The notes under the pieces: generated by a model
What the model was told of the DNA's origin: nothing
The model's input: the letters and a program-made list of their open reading frames with translations, nothing else
Databases searched by the model: none
NCBI GenBank assembly: GCA_009760855.2
Contig: WPIO01000005.1
Location: 12,194,001 to 12,258,000, forward strand
Length of the DNA stretch: 64,000 nucleotides
Direction: 5' to 3'
Origin: Cristatella mucedo
Lineage: Eukaryota; Bryozoa; Phylactolaemata; Cristatellidae
In this document: positions 37,720 through 49,359 of the stretch, piece after piece
Position numbering within the stretch: position 1 is the first letter of the stretch
Layout: every line of letters starts with the position of its first letter
Program-made: the position numbers and the translations under genes

Positions 37720-40490
37720 AACAGGAAGCATCCATTATCACTCAAGCATCATCAACATAACGAGAAACAGTCAGTGATTAGTCCACCATTCAGCATTTAT
37801 TTAGCAGAAACTTGGTAGTCATACATCCTAATGTTAAAGCAACATGTAAACACAGTGCAATAACACTTGCAAGGGAATGACACGTGAACAGATCTATTCC
37901 TTTATCTAAGAGCATTGGTTTCTTTTGCTCCTGATGCATTTCTTGGTGATTGATGCATTCTTCGACTACATGTCCATATGCTTGGGCAGCTTATGCATGC
38001 TTGCTTTCCAGTGCATTTGAAAAAGCTGGGGTTGTTGGCTTCTCATAAATAGTCTATGTGCCTCAGTATTTAAAAAAAAATACATTGGATCATGTGATGT
38101 TGTACAGGAAAACAGATCGTATCCATTCACTCAGACCATTTGCTCATATGAAAGCCAGTTCTTGCAACGTCAAAATGCACGAAAAACAAGAGAGGAACTA
38201 TAGTGCTCTACTTGAGAATGACAAATGACTATGACACTAACTCCAATATTATTTACCAAACTTCACGTCTAAATTTGCTTAATCCTGCAGGAGGCAGATT
38301 GTTGCAACTCACACAAATTTGGCCAATCACGTGATCCAGAAAACCCGTGGGCGTCTATGCATCGAAGTCCAATACAACGTCAAGAGACAAACTACATAGT
38401 TTTGGTACTAGCTGAGTTTCGAGGCCTCTGTTTTTCACCGACTACTGGAAGTTGTGGTCTACATTTATGTAAGGCTGCCAAGTATGGCATGTGGATTGTG
38501 GTTTAAGCACAAACTGAGCAACCTGTCTGAGCTACTCTAGCAATTTTTGGACAGACCCACATCCCATAATGTTGGGTAGTCACGTGTGATTTTAGTAAGG
38601 CCATTTACTATATAACATTTCGCTATACCTATATGGCTTAAATTCCTCACAGGCGACAGCTGGGTAAAATAATCCTTCTGCTACTAACGTTAAATCTGGT
38701 CAAGAGTGTTAGTGACCTGTCTGTTGGTTGAGGCTAATGTGCAATTACTTTAACTTTTACAGATCCTGGAAACTGGGTTGATGATTTACAATCCCCTTAA
38801 GGTGTCAGAGATCAGCCAAATCTCCTGATCAGTGACCCAGCCGCACCGACAAAGCAGCACACTAACAGCATCCCCAGCTTATAGCACAGCAGCAGCAAGA
38901 AAGAGTGCTAAGAAAGATGAAAAACTGAGCGACAGCATGAAATAATCAGGCATTTTCATTAAAGAAATGCCAACTCGTGGTTAACTTGCAAGAGAAAACA
39001 GGCTTAACTGCGGCAACGTCTTTCCAACAAAAGGAGAAAACAACGCGTATTACTAAGCATCATTCTTAAGTTCTGGCAATCGGAGGATGGTCTTTGATGG
39101 CCGTATAACACACGAATGCATTGGTAAAAGTATCTGCAACAATTAGATATCGTTAAATGGAAGCCCAACACAACGGCGAGAAAGACATCCGATACATTAC
39201 TGAGTGTCTACATTGACATGTTTCGTCTGTGGGGGCTGAGCCAAATCGTGGTAGGCGAAACATGTGGATGCAGAATGGTTAAATGTTGCACTCTGCACCA
39301 CAAGTATATAGGGCGGTCAAGACCTTAATCAGCAGCAGCCGCCGACGTCATTTGGGTAAATGACACAGCTTAACTTAGCTAGAGAATTGCCAATAGCCAC
39401 GCATGACCAAGCAGCAAAGCAAAACTAGGATACATTCGTATCGTAAGAAATCGCGTGGATACATTCGTATTATGAGAATACAAAGAAATCTGAAGAAAGA
39501 TATGCGAGAATAGTTAACATAAAGAAGAACGTTGTAAAACGTCATAATTAGCGGCCAGGATAGGATGTCGACTAGTCTCAAAAGCAGTCAGGGTCAAGCA
39601 AGAAGCGAAGTCGTGAAATACGGAACAGCATAAGCATCTGCAATTGCACTCAGCAAACATAAGGTAACAAACAACGCTAGTCCGTGCATCGAACTCATAA
39701 GCCACCATACCGGAGTCTGACGGCGAGAGCGGCCCGAAGTCCGGAAGCAGTATGCAGCCGCATTTAAGGCGCGCGCTTTGTATATCCACGTGACATCCGG
39801 AGTGGACTACCGACCGGTACGAGCGACTGGGTGTGTCGCGAAACTAGGAGGGCTCAACCGGACGATCTCTTTCCCTGGCGTCCGCCGAAGGCCGGAGCTG
39901 CCGAACCAACTCTGGCGATCACAATCAACTGCGTACGGGCGGCCTTCCTGAGTCGCACGACAACTACATCTCACTACTGACGCTATTCACCCGTTCGTTT
40001 GCGGAAGTATACGTTCTCATCTGGCTCCAATGTAGGGGCTTCTACCTCACCGCGCCGCTCGTAACAAGAGCACAATCAATTGAGCTGGGCCCTAAGCTCA
40101 ATAAGTGATGTGCTGGAAACGGACGTGATGGCTAGCTGTAGAAGCAGTCTTCTGAATGAAGCTTTGAAAATTGAGGCAGCTGTCGAAAATGACACCTTAA
40201 ATGTTGAGCCCGTGGTGATGTTCGCACAATAATAATAATGATAATAATAATAGAAGAGCAAAGCCTTTTAATCCAGCCACACGCTTAGGGTGTCCTATGA
40301 GCAGCAGCTCAGTTTTATCGTCATTTAATTTCAAGAAGTTTTCCGACATCCAGGATCAAATGTCGGCAAGGTAAGCATTCAGTTTATCAGTTGCTGCTGC
40401 AGTTTCCGACGATTTGAAGGACAATACAGCTGAGTATCGTCAGCATAAAAGTGATATCCTATTCCATGGCATTAATCACTTATCCCATGT
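37720..40490. other. Upstream of TIPIN; no gene found
   Basis: AT-rich sequence to about 39.7 kb, then a GC-rich patch (39.7-40.07 kb) suited to a promoter, then an AAT-rich run at 40230-40252. A 26-bp imperfect direct repeat (GGATACATTCGTAT) occurs at 39428-39470. Confidence 0.4.
39711..39789 (-). CDS. Possible upstream coding exon of TIPIN
   Basis: ATG 39789, 26 codons (MDIQSARLKCGCILLPDFGP) ending at donor CCG|gtatgg in phase 1. Spliced to 37714 it would stay in frame (Ser-Asp-Ala-Met-Asp). It sits in a GC-rich patch that could be the TIPIN promoter. Confidence 0.25.
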
Positions 40491-40504
40491 GCCCAAGGCC
40501 CAGG

Positions 40505-40590
40505 CGGAGCTGGATCTCTCCTGCGTAACACCCACATGGTCTTTATGACATTGTGGAGTTACTGACGGAGATACATTACATTACATAGCT
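40505..40590 (+). mobile_element. LINE-B terminal fragment
   Basis: CTCCTGCGTAACACCCACAT, GGTCTTTATGACATTG, GGAGATACATTACATTACAT. Confidence 0.6.
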
Positions 40591-41084
40591 CGTTCGTTGT
40601 TGAGACTTGTATATTCCGCGTTCCCCGCGTAGCGTGTTCGTGACCCCCCTGTGTTGGCGTCTTTCGGTGAAAGCTCACGACTGTGGTAGTTGTCGACTCG
40701 GACTAGCCAAGCAGTTACTCAGCCAGCCGGGTTTTGGACGGCGTACGCTCGTACTGTTGGATTCGGAGTCGGTACAACGACAGAACTGCGGAAGCCGACT
40801 GACCCACTGACACGTTTATTGGCGCTTGCTGCGTCGTCTTGTGCCCCTAGAGTGTGCTTTGTTTAGGACCCTACATGTAGACTTGTTTAGTTCCCTCGTT
40901 GTTGTTGGCGCATGCGTTACTATAAAGAGGTTTACCCTGACGGCCGCTCGTCTTACCGTATCTCGGCAGCGTGGCCGGAGTATGGCGGGGTCTGGCAGGA
41001 ACTAGCCTTTGACCCCTGGAACTCGGCTACACACTTGCATTTTACCAATAATCAATGCACATGCTTCCCGTCAAGCTTTTTTAA
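40591..41084. other. GC-rich unassigned block
   Basis: Open frames 40607-40810 and 40912-41097 (RYYKEVYPDGRSSYRISAAW) on the plus strand have no recognised family. It lies between a LINE-B end and a LINE-A-like hairpin (41085-41130), so a repeat-derived origin is likely. Confidence 0.35.
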
Positions 41085-41129
41085 ATTGCTTAGATAGAGA
41101 TTAAATTCTCTTGATGAGATATACAAAGC

Positions 41130-42840
41130 TTTAGTGATTACGAATATAAACTATTATCTGTCGGTCAAGGACGCAGCAGCTTTCTCGCACTTTCTTGTTA
41201 CGTATTGTAGCAGCGATTGCTTGTTAGGCTTAAAAAGTGGCAATTCTTATTAAAAGAATTGCCGTGCAATGACACATGGCGTGAGTTGGGATGGTTCTGT
41301 AAAAAGCAATTTAAAGCAGACGTGGCACTGCCAAGATAATAAAAAATAAAATAAATTCTTTCTGGCACTTCCAGGTGGTCAGCATTGCTGTAATCATGGC
41401 GATCCTGGCACAGCTATAAAAACTCGGGAAACTAAAAACCACTGTTGTAAAGGTAGTGGCTACCGAGGGAGACTTCTTTATTGGGCAGAAAATCAATAAG
41501 TGGGAGCCAGTGGTGGACCATTATGAGATGTTATGCTACAGCCGCAAATCAAGAGCATCTACTCATTTATGAAAGCTTTTGAGTGATCATTTTTGTATCG
41601 ATTCAGATTAAATGCATCCCAATTTTGATTCATTTGCTGTTGACCAAACGTGAGCTATGAGATGCGAATTTTCTTTCGTTTTCCTCACTGAAATTGTTAA
41701 TTTCAAGTTAGTCTCTGTCTTGATAAAAAAAAGCAAAGTTTGTGGGGATCAGCGGCTATTTTTATACTCCCGAGGCATAATCAATTCGCAAATAGAACTT
41801 ATTATTGAGCTAATATTGTCTTACCTTTGAAAGAGTCACTTCGCTTCTTTCTATGCATTTTAGGCTAGAATGAACAGATCGATTACGATTTATTTGAGAA
41901 TACAATTTCTCTATCACCTATATAATCACCTATCTAAGATAAACGTATACTTTCAATTTGCCAGTACGTAGCTGTCAGTCTTTTCAGCTGACGTATAAAA
42001 GCTAGAGCTCAAGAGCTATCAATAGTAGAGTACGTACCGATAGGGGAAAGGGCTACTGAAAAAGCAGGTGGGCATGCCGATGATGCTGAGAACGACTGAG
42101 TTGTGGCTACAACGAAGACCTGTCGCTTTGCACCGGCCGTCAGTCCCCCAGCGCCAGGCGGTGGGTAGCCGACCAACCAATAGGCCCTCACTAAGCCAAG
42201 TTGTTGACCTGCCGTCCTCAAGTTTCCCGTTACAGATGTTGGCCCCTGGGCTACGTCTTCAACTGTTCACTGCGGAGGGGTACATTGTGATCAGCAGGTG
42301 CCAAGCAAGCTTTCCACTTCAATTTTGTGCTTTTATCGCTTTTTTAATGACATTGAAAATTAGAACACTTTTAAAAAGCTGTTGTCAAAGCTCTACTTGG
42401 TTATGTACTTGTGGCACGAAACTAACTGAAGAGTGCAGGCCGTAGTAAATTCCAAGCAGGCAGTTGGACGATTAAAACATCAAGTATTGCGTCGATAGGA
42501 TAATCTATTCGAAGATTTAGAACCAGAAACCATTTAGCCAGAGAAACAGTTTTAAGTATCGACAAATAAAGGGACGTGACTAAAGATTGCTATACTGCAT
42601 GCAAAAGCCATCCCTATTCGACAAAATCCAGTCCGTGTCAGGTCAGTCACTGGTTGAGCTTCAGTGAGCAGTTTTGATCTCTTGTCGTTCCACGTTTATT
42701 TAAAGCCTCTTGAGAAAATTCAGATCAACGGCATTTCCTAACACCATTATGCTAATGGAATCGAGAGCGATTGCTCTCAAAGTTTCTTTCAATCTGAGTA
42801 GTAGCAATAGGCACACGATTAAAATTGACTTATCTGCACC
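41130..42840. other. Gene-free stretch
   Basis: AT-rich. A frame at 42068-42445 on the plus strand is not supported by splice signals or family. No repeat recognised. Confidence 0.4.
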
Positions 42841-42844
42841 CGAC

Positions 42845-43620
42845 CTTTAATAATATTAATAATAATGCACTTAATAAAGCGCCCTCAGAGAACTCAATCT
42901 CTCTAGGCGCTTTACATTTGCTGCAAAGGGAAAAGCGATTGAATGGTGAGTAATATCATGCTTGATAAACAACATGAATAACACGGTTAGGTGTGACATG
43001 CACAGGGTCAGCATGCAAACGTAGTTAGTGGCAGCATGCACAGTGTCCGCACGCATAAGCACATTGTGGTTCGGCATACAGAACGCTGGCCCAGAGCAAC
43101 GCCAACGGTTTATTGTACAAGGCACGGAGCAGCAAGACGCACGACTGCCTTCGCCCCCTTCTCACACTAGAGTCCCCCTTCCACTCCTCCGGTTGACCCC
43201 GATGATTAATCGAGGACCACAACTGTGCAGCGGCCGATCCTGATGGTGAATCTACCATCTGGCCACCAGCGGTTACCGGCCAGTGTCCATGCCACAGCAC
43301 AGGCTCATTAGAGGAGCCGGCCTACACTCAAACTACACACATGTAGGACGAATCGCGGGGACCCACTAAATGCTGCCCTAAATAGGCGTTTTTTTAAGTT
43401 CTTTTTAAATGTGGTCAAGTCAGGGGATGTTGTGACGAAAGTCGGGAGTGAGTTCCAGGCTTGGGGAGCATACGAACTAAAGGCACGTTCTCCGAAGGAT
43501 TTGAGGTTTGTACAAGGTATTGGTAGACTGACAGATTCCGAAAAGCGGGTGGTACGATGCTTGGCCTGGTGGGGGAGTAGATCTGAGAGATAGGCTGGAG
43601 GCAAAGAATGAAGTGACCTT
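42845..43620 (-). mobile_element. LINE-A, 5'-truncated, split by an LTR
   Basis: Reverse copy: (AAT)n at 42850, hairpin with CTCTCTAGGCGC, 3' UTR, then from 43343 the RT tail. The minus frame 43308-43604 reads PPAYLSDLLPHQAKHRTTRF and PQAWNSLPTFVTTSPDLTTF. Interrupted at 43065-43337. Confidence 0.85.
43065..43337 (+). mobile_element. Solo LTR inserted in LINE-A
   Basis: 273 bp, starts TGTGG and ends CTACA (TG...CA), flanked by the 5-bp direct repeat CACAT at 43060-43064 and 43338-43342. It interrupts LINE-A between GCATAAGCACAT and GGACGAATC, which are adjacent in other copies. No internal genes. Confidence 0.85.
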
Positions 43621-43689
43621 TCGTGAAATGCCTCGGTATGTGATGCCAGGCGCGAGTATAACAGATCTTATTAGTGTGGCATAGGGTAG

Positions 43690-44770
43690 TAGCTTAAAAT
43701 AAAAGTTGATCTCAGTAATAAAACGTGTGCGCTGTAAAGATGGCTATAAGCTTCCTCTATCCCTCAATTGCAAAAATAAGACAGAATACAAGACTGATTG
43801 CCATCAGTTCGCCCTTAGCAAAGACCACTTTTCCTTCTGCGCTCAGGCAGTCTAAGATGATCATCTGGCTCGGTAGAATATTCAGCCGGTTATCTTGGCA
43901 TTTTTTAGTTTAACGTCGGTTGTTGTGCATTTTCGATGAGCTAGCGACTGCGAGATATGCAGATGTTTAAGTTTCAACGTGGCCTACTAATGCCTTGAAT
44001 TATTTTGACTCTTTAGCTCAGTGCCTCTCCAAAAGTCTTGAGACAAACTTTTATTTTCATGTCTGTCCTACTGCAGTTATATCAGGAGAATTTCTGTGTT
44101 AAACTGAGAATTTTAATGAAACTTTTAATGGACTGAACTATCTTTTCCTGTAGAATAGACTTGTCAGGACTATGGATGATGTAGACCTGTAATCTTGCTG
44201 TACGGGCGCTCTTCGTAGCACTCCGCCTGTGGCTTGGATGCAGGCCGATAGGTAAGCAGCTGTCGTCCTCTAACCCATCGTTTGTAAGCTTTACATGCAG
44301 CTTAGTTACAAGCCGGCGCGAAGCTGTGGTCCATCAGCCCACCACCCGGCTTGTTAGCCGTGGCTAATTAGCAGAGGTCGGACGAGCTGACCGACGAGAC
44401 AGCGGTGGCCATATGCAGAGGGAAGTTGCAATCGAGACTCCGGGGAGAGCAAGCGGTACTGCCAGCGTGCTGCAAGCCATCGCAAGAAGAGAATATATGT
44501 CCGCGAAGCAGCACCGCGGTGTTCGTATTTCGTCGCTAGCATGTCGGTGCAAATTTCGCTCTACTCATACACTGCCAGGATGCTTGCGTGCACTGGCGAT
44601 GCGCCTGCGAGTCGCTAGCCGCGGTACAAATAGTATAAGGCGCCACAGGTATTTGCCACTCGTCGGCCGGGACAAGCACAACTACGATCACTGATTTCGG
44701 CCTAGCTCTGTCTGGAGGGGGGAGCCGCTACATCCGTCTGTAACAACGCTTGTAGGTCCTTGCATTTCCG
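43690..44770. other. Unassigned stretch
   Basis: AT-rich to 44.17 kb, then a GC-rich block (44.2-44.75 kb) with overlapping open frames on both strands and no recognised family. Possibly an old LTR or promoter-like sequence. Confidence 0.3.
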
Positions 44771-44774
44771 CGTT

Positions 44775-45075
44775 AATAATGATAATAGTAATAACAATCC
44801 ATATTATAAAGCGCCCTCAGAGAACTCAATCTCTTTCTATGCGCTTTAAAATTGCTGCAAATGAAGCACGATCGAATGGTTAGTGGTAGCATGCTCAATA
44901 AACAACAAGAATGAAATGGTTAGTGGTTACAAGCACAGAGTCAGCATGCAAGTGTTGTTAGTGGCGGCATGCAACAGTGTCAGCACGCATTAACACATAG
45001 AGGACAAATTGTAAGGACCCACTAAATGCTGTCATAAATAGATGAGTTTTAGTTTCTTTTTAAATGCGTTAAATT
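44775..45075 (-). mobile_element. LINE-A 3' end
   Basis: (AAT)n, AAAGCGCCCTCAGAGAACTC, CTTTCTATGCGC, then 3' UTR GTCAGCATGCAAGTG in reverse. Confidence 0.8.
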
Positions 45076-45439
45076 AATTATTGATTAGATGCATAATTTC
45101 GGAAGATAAGCACGCAAAGGTCAATGCATTTGGATGTAGCAAATGCTCTTACGATGAAGTGGTTTAAGCTTATTTTAAGTGTCGTCGAGTAAGGTATTTC
45201 GTGATGTCAGTCGGTAGTTTAATGCTATGACAACACATAAACCGAGTCATTGTCTGCTCAAAATTTAAGGCTGGTTAAAGGCGCAGCCTGTAGCGTAATT
45301 GATAAGTCAAATTTCAGCTAGAAAAGAAAATGAAAAACCCTGAAAGTGATGCCATAGCTATGACGGCTATGCCGTTTGATAAGCTGTAGCTGCAAAAATG
45401 GCAATGTGGTAGTTGTGACGACTAAGTATGAGTAAAAGT

Positions 45440-45605
45440 AAGGCTCGGCTGATTCAACAGCCTCGTTTGAATGGCGGAAGAAAAGCCTAAGCGGGTAGCA
45501 GACGTTTGCAGCTGGCCAGCCATAATGACATTCCTTCTGCAGGACTCAAACACACGACCTACAAGTGTAATGAAGCGCAGACAACTGCTTAAAATCCCAG
45601 GTCTG
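45440..45605 (-). mobile_element. Decayed tRNA-derived SINE
   Basis: CTGATTCAACAGCCTCGTTTG (reverse of the SINE 3' body), then B box GGACTCAAACACACGACC and a tRNA-like 5' part. Confidence 0.5.
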
Positions 45606-46498
45606 AGATAATTCGAAATTCAATTCAATTTTATGCCCAAGAAGCTTTTAGTCACTGCTCAATTACTGTTAGTAGCTATACGAAGGCTTCTATGTTTTGA
45701 GAATCGAGATGCTACTTCAAAATCTCATTCAACATGCATGTTTGGTCTGCTAATCTATCGCCGTAATACGGAAGTAGCAGCAGTTCATTCTCTTTCTTGA
45801 GGTGACATTTGCACCATTTTAAGACGGCATTAAATGGGTCAGAGGCTCCTAGCTATATTCCTGGTGTGATGACAGCACGAACCTCACTAGAACGCTTAAC
45901 GGCACAATGCGTGCAACGTGCAAAGACCTGAATCTTCAAATACGCCAACCGCGCAGTGCTCAATATTCTGCACGCTTTGCTAATAACAACACTGCAATAC
46001 AAAAAGTCAAACTAGGCCGTATTTTACGGCTGATACGAAAGTCGAATTCCAACAGACTCGTTCGCAATATTACAGCAGCTCATGATAACAGTTAGGACTC
46101 ACCAACCAGGAGACGATTTCTCGAAGAGAGCGACTTCGGTCAGGAGCATGCCTTACATAAAGCGAGGTCGCGAGTCATAGAAGAATCTCGTTCATATATA
46201 ATCTTAAATCGCGCTGCTAATAAGCCTCGGCCTATCGTGGCTATCTCATTGGCGGCTTTCAGATATAGTTCAGATTTTAAGCTCACAGTTCGTAATCGCC
46301 GGGCTTGGCATTATTCCCACCTGAGAAGCACATGTCCGTCCACCGACATGTATTTTACAGGCCAAAAAAGAAACTGAATTTTACAGTCGGTTGCTCATAG
46401 ACTCGTAGTGCATGTGACTGCGTCCATTAAGTTTGTAGCTTCCAGACGTTATCAGGGTTACCGGTTGCCCCCGTTAGCTGGGAGAGCGACCGAGTAAC

Positions 46499-46592
<94 letters not shown>

Positions 46593-46625
46593 CAGAGACA
46601 GAGAGAGGCAGACAGACAGAGAGAG
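46499..46625. repeat. (GA)n microsatellite
   Basis: About 90 bp of pure GA, then GACA/GGCA-interrupted repeats to 46670. Confidence 0.97.
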
Positions 46626-46929
46626 GCAGACAGACAGAGAGGACGAGTTGAGAAAAGAGAAAGAAGAAAGACAGAGAGAAGCTGAAGTTACATTTGATGG
46701 CTATTGCTAGTCACGCACCTTAGAGTTAAGTAGCACATTCATTTCCCTGCAGTGCCTCGCCGTTTATTATTGAAATACCGTTGATTATCTTCTCAGGGCT
46801 ATCATGCGATAATAAGCAAGTTAGACTACGAGTCGGAGAGAGTATTTACTTTGAACGAGAGTAATAGTTTACTACTTACACGCAGGAGTGTGCTTTTACT
46901 TCGACAGAGCGAGCATTCTGCTTTCTATA

Positions 46930-47170
46930 GCATTTAGTCACTCCGTGTGATTCTTCCTGTGTGTGCTTATGCATGCTGAAACTGTGCCTGCTGCTAGTGA
47001 CCATATCTACATGTCCAACCTGTGCATGTCTGATTTTACAATATCGTGCTTGATGACGTAGAGAATGTTACCACTAATCATTTGACCTTCCTTTACAGCA
47101 TCTTTAAAGTACCTAAAAAAAAGATTCACCTCTCTGAGGGTGCTGTGCACATTTATTATAATAATAACAA
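46930..47170 (+). mobile_element. LINE-A 3' UTR and tail
   Basis: CATTTAGTCACTCCGTGTGA, GCATGCTGAAACTGTGCC, hairpin GTACCTAAAAAAAAGATT/CTCTGAGGGTGC, then AT-rich tail. Confidence 0.7.
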
Positions 47171-47785
47171 TTGTATAGTAAGTAACTATCCATGCAACAT
47201 AGTTACTTTAATCATCTGAGAATTTTCTTATTACGAATTTCGCAGGAAGAGCCATCGCCAAGTTACGTTCTGAAGCAAGTTTACCCCCTTCGTATTAGCG
47301 CATGACGTAGGTATGAGATTCTTGCACCAAACTTCGCTTGTCAAAATGCTTAACGGATGATGCAGTTTAGAAGTGCCTGTTATCGAAGAAGAGTTTCCAC
47401 CAAATTTCATATCACTTCGCGTACTCGCACTTATGCAAATGAGCTTTGACGCCGGACGCCTTTACCGCAATCCATTCTAGTTCCCAGCAAATCTACCACA
47501 AATCAGCTGCGCGCAGCTCCAAAAAGTTTGGAATATCAAACTACGCTACACGTAAATGTACCCATACAATTTCGCGCGATTCCGGTCACGCGTTCTTACG
47601 AAGTTCACTGAAATAACGTTGCAGTGGCTCAGGACAATATCACAATCCACCGCGAAACGAAATAGATCTTGTTCGAAAAAGCTTCTTTTTTGATTGCATA
47701 TGACAGCACACTCTGCGACAAATGCACTTAAAAAAATTCACTTGCATTGACACTGTCGTTCTCGTGCCATGCGCTGCAATGGAGC

Positions 47786-47898
47786 ATGCTACCACCACTC
47801 ACCATTCGATCGTGTTTCCTTTGCAGCAAATGTAAAGTGCCTAGAAAGAGATCAAGTTCTCTGAGGACGCTGTATCGAGTGCGTTATCATTATCGACT
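47786..47898 (+). mobile_element. LINE-A tail inside the foldback left arm
   Basis: About 113 bp: CACCATTCGATCGTGTTTCC, GTGCCTAGAAAGAGATCAAG, CTCTGAGGACGC. It splits a monomer between GCGCTGCAATGG and GACTGCAGTAGCCCGG, which adjoin in the right arm. Confidence 0.85.
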
Positions 47899-48558
47899 GC
47901 AGTAGCCCGGGCCAATACCACAATCCCCTTCAATCCACCGAATCCGCCGCACAAAAAATCGAAATAGATAGCGCCGAGCTCAAGTTTTTTTGCGTATTAA
48001 AGTTCCCCTTGCTGTGTGCACAACCACGTAAAATAAAAAAGTGTGCATCACTAGAAGCTCTAATTATGATTGCACGCTGCTCTACTCTTCGGTTATTTTG
48101 TACTCGCACAACTTCACTATGATTGCCTCGAACATTCTGAAGCAATGCGCTGCAATTTACTGCTACAGCCCGGACCAGTAGTCAATCCACCGAAACCTAC
48201 CTTAACGCCCCGCAAAACGACCAGAATACGTACACTTGAAGCTCTAGCAGCAATTGCACGTTGTTCTAATTCTAATTTTTGGGTATTTTGCAATCGCTCA
48301 ATTTCACTACAATTGAATTGACCATTTGGCAGCAATGCACTGCAATTGACTGCGATGGCCCGGGCCAATACCTCAATCTACAGCAATCCGATACAAAATG
48401 CCCTGAAATTGGTTTTGCAACGCTCCAATTTAGCATGCATGTTGCAAAGCACACTGGTTAAAGTCAACCACATCATTTTAAGCAATTGCGCTCGTACAGT
48501 CTCGGGCAATGCATGGCAATGTTCGGCAACGGCTCCGCTCGAAGTAGAAATCCACTAC

Positions 48559-49223
48559 GTAACTCACTGCTTGCTGGCCTACCGGCATGCACAATCAGGC
48601 TACAGCTGGTGCAAAACTCCACAGCTAGGCTTATCTGTCGTGAGCGTGGCAGTTGCCACACCACCCTACTTCTCGCCAACCTGCACTGACTACCAGTCAA
48701 GCAACGGATTGACTTTAAGGTTTTGTCGCTCACTTTTAGGTCACTTTATTCTTTGGCTCCAGCCTATCTCTCAGATCTACTCCCCCACCAGGCCAAACAT
48801 CGTACCACCCGCTTTTCGGAATCCAACAGTCTACCAATACCTCGTACAAACCTCAAATCCTTCGGAGACCGTGCATTTAGTTATGCTCCCAAAGCCTGGA
48901 ACTCACTCCCGACCTGCGTCAGAACATCCCCTGACTTGACCACATTTAAAAAGAACTTAAAACACACCTATTTAGGACAGCATTTAGTGGGCCCCTGTGA
49001 TTTGTCCTTCATGTGCTTACGCGTGCTGACACTGTGCATGCTGCCCCTAACCACACTTGCATGCTGACCCTGTGCGTGTCACCCCTAACCATGTTATTCA
49101 TGTTTTTTATCAAGCATGATATTACTCGCCGTTCAATCACGTTTCCCTTTGTAGCAAATGTAAAGCGCCTAGAAATAGGTTGAATTCTCTGGCTCGCTTT
49201 ATCAAGTGCATTATTATTATTAT
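48559..49223 (+). mobile_element. LINE-A, 5'-truncated, inserted at the foldback arm/loop junction
   Basis: Starts in the RT tail (ACTCACTGCTTGCTGGCC), runs in broken frames through PAYLSDLLPHQAKHRTTRFS to the 3' UTR and a (TTA)n tail. The upstream sequence ends in foldback sequence (TCCACTACGT). Confidence 0.9.
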
Positions 49224-49359
49224 GTTGATTGCATTGCAGTTTCGGAGAGCAGTAGCATTACCGATGGCATTTTCTGGGTGCACCAAACTAGAGTGTGCAC
49301 GAACGAGAAATCTAAATTGGGAGCGTAACCTAGCAGCAACCAGTCTATTAGTAATTGAC

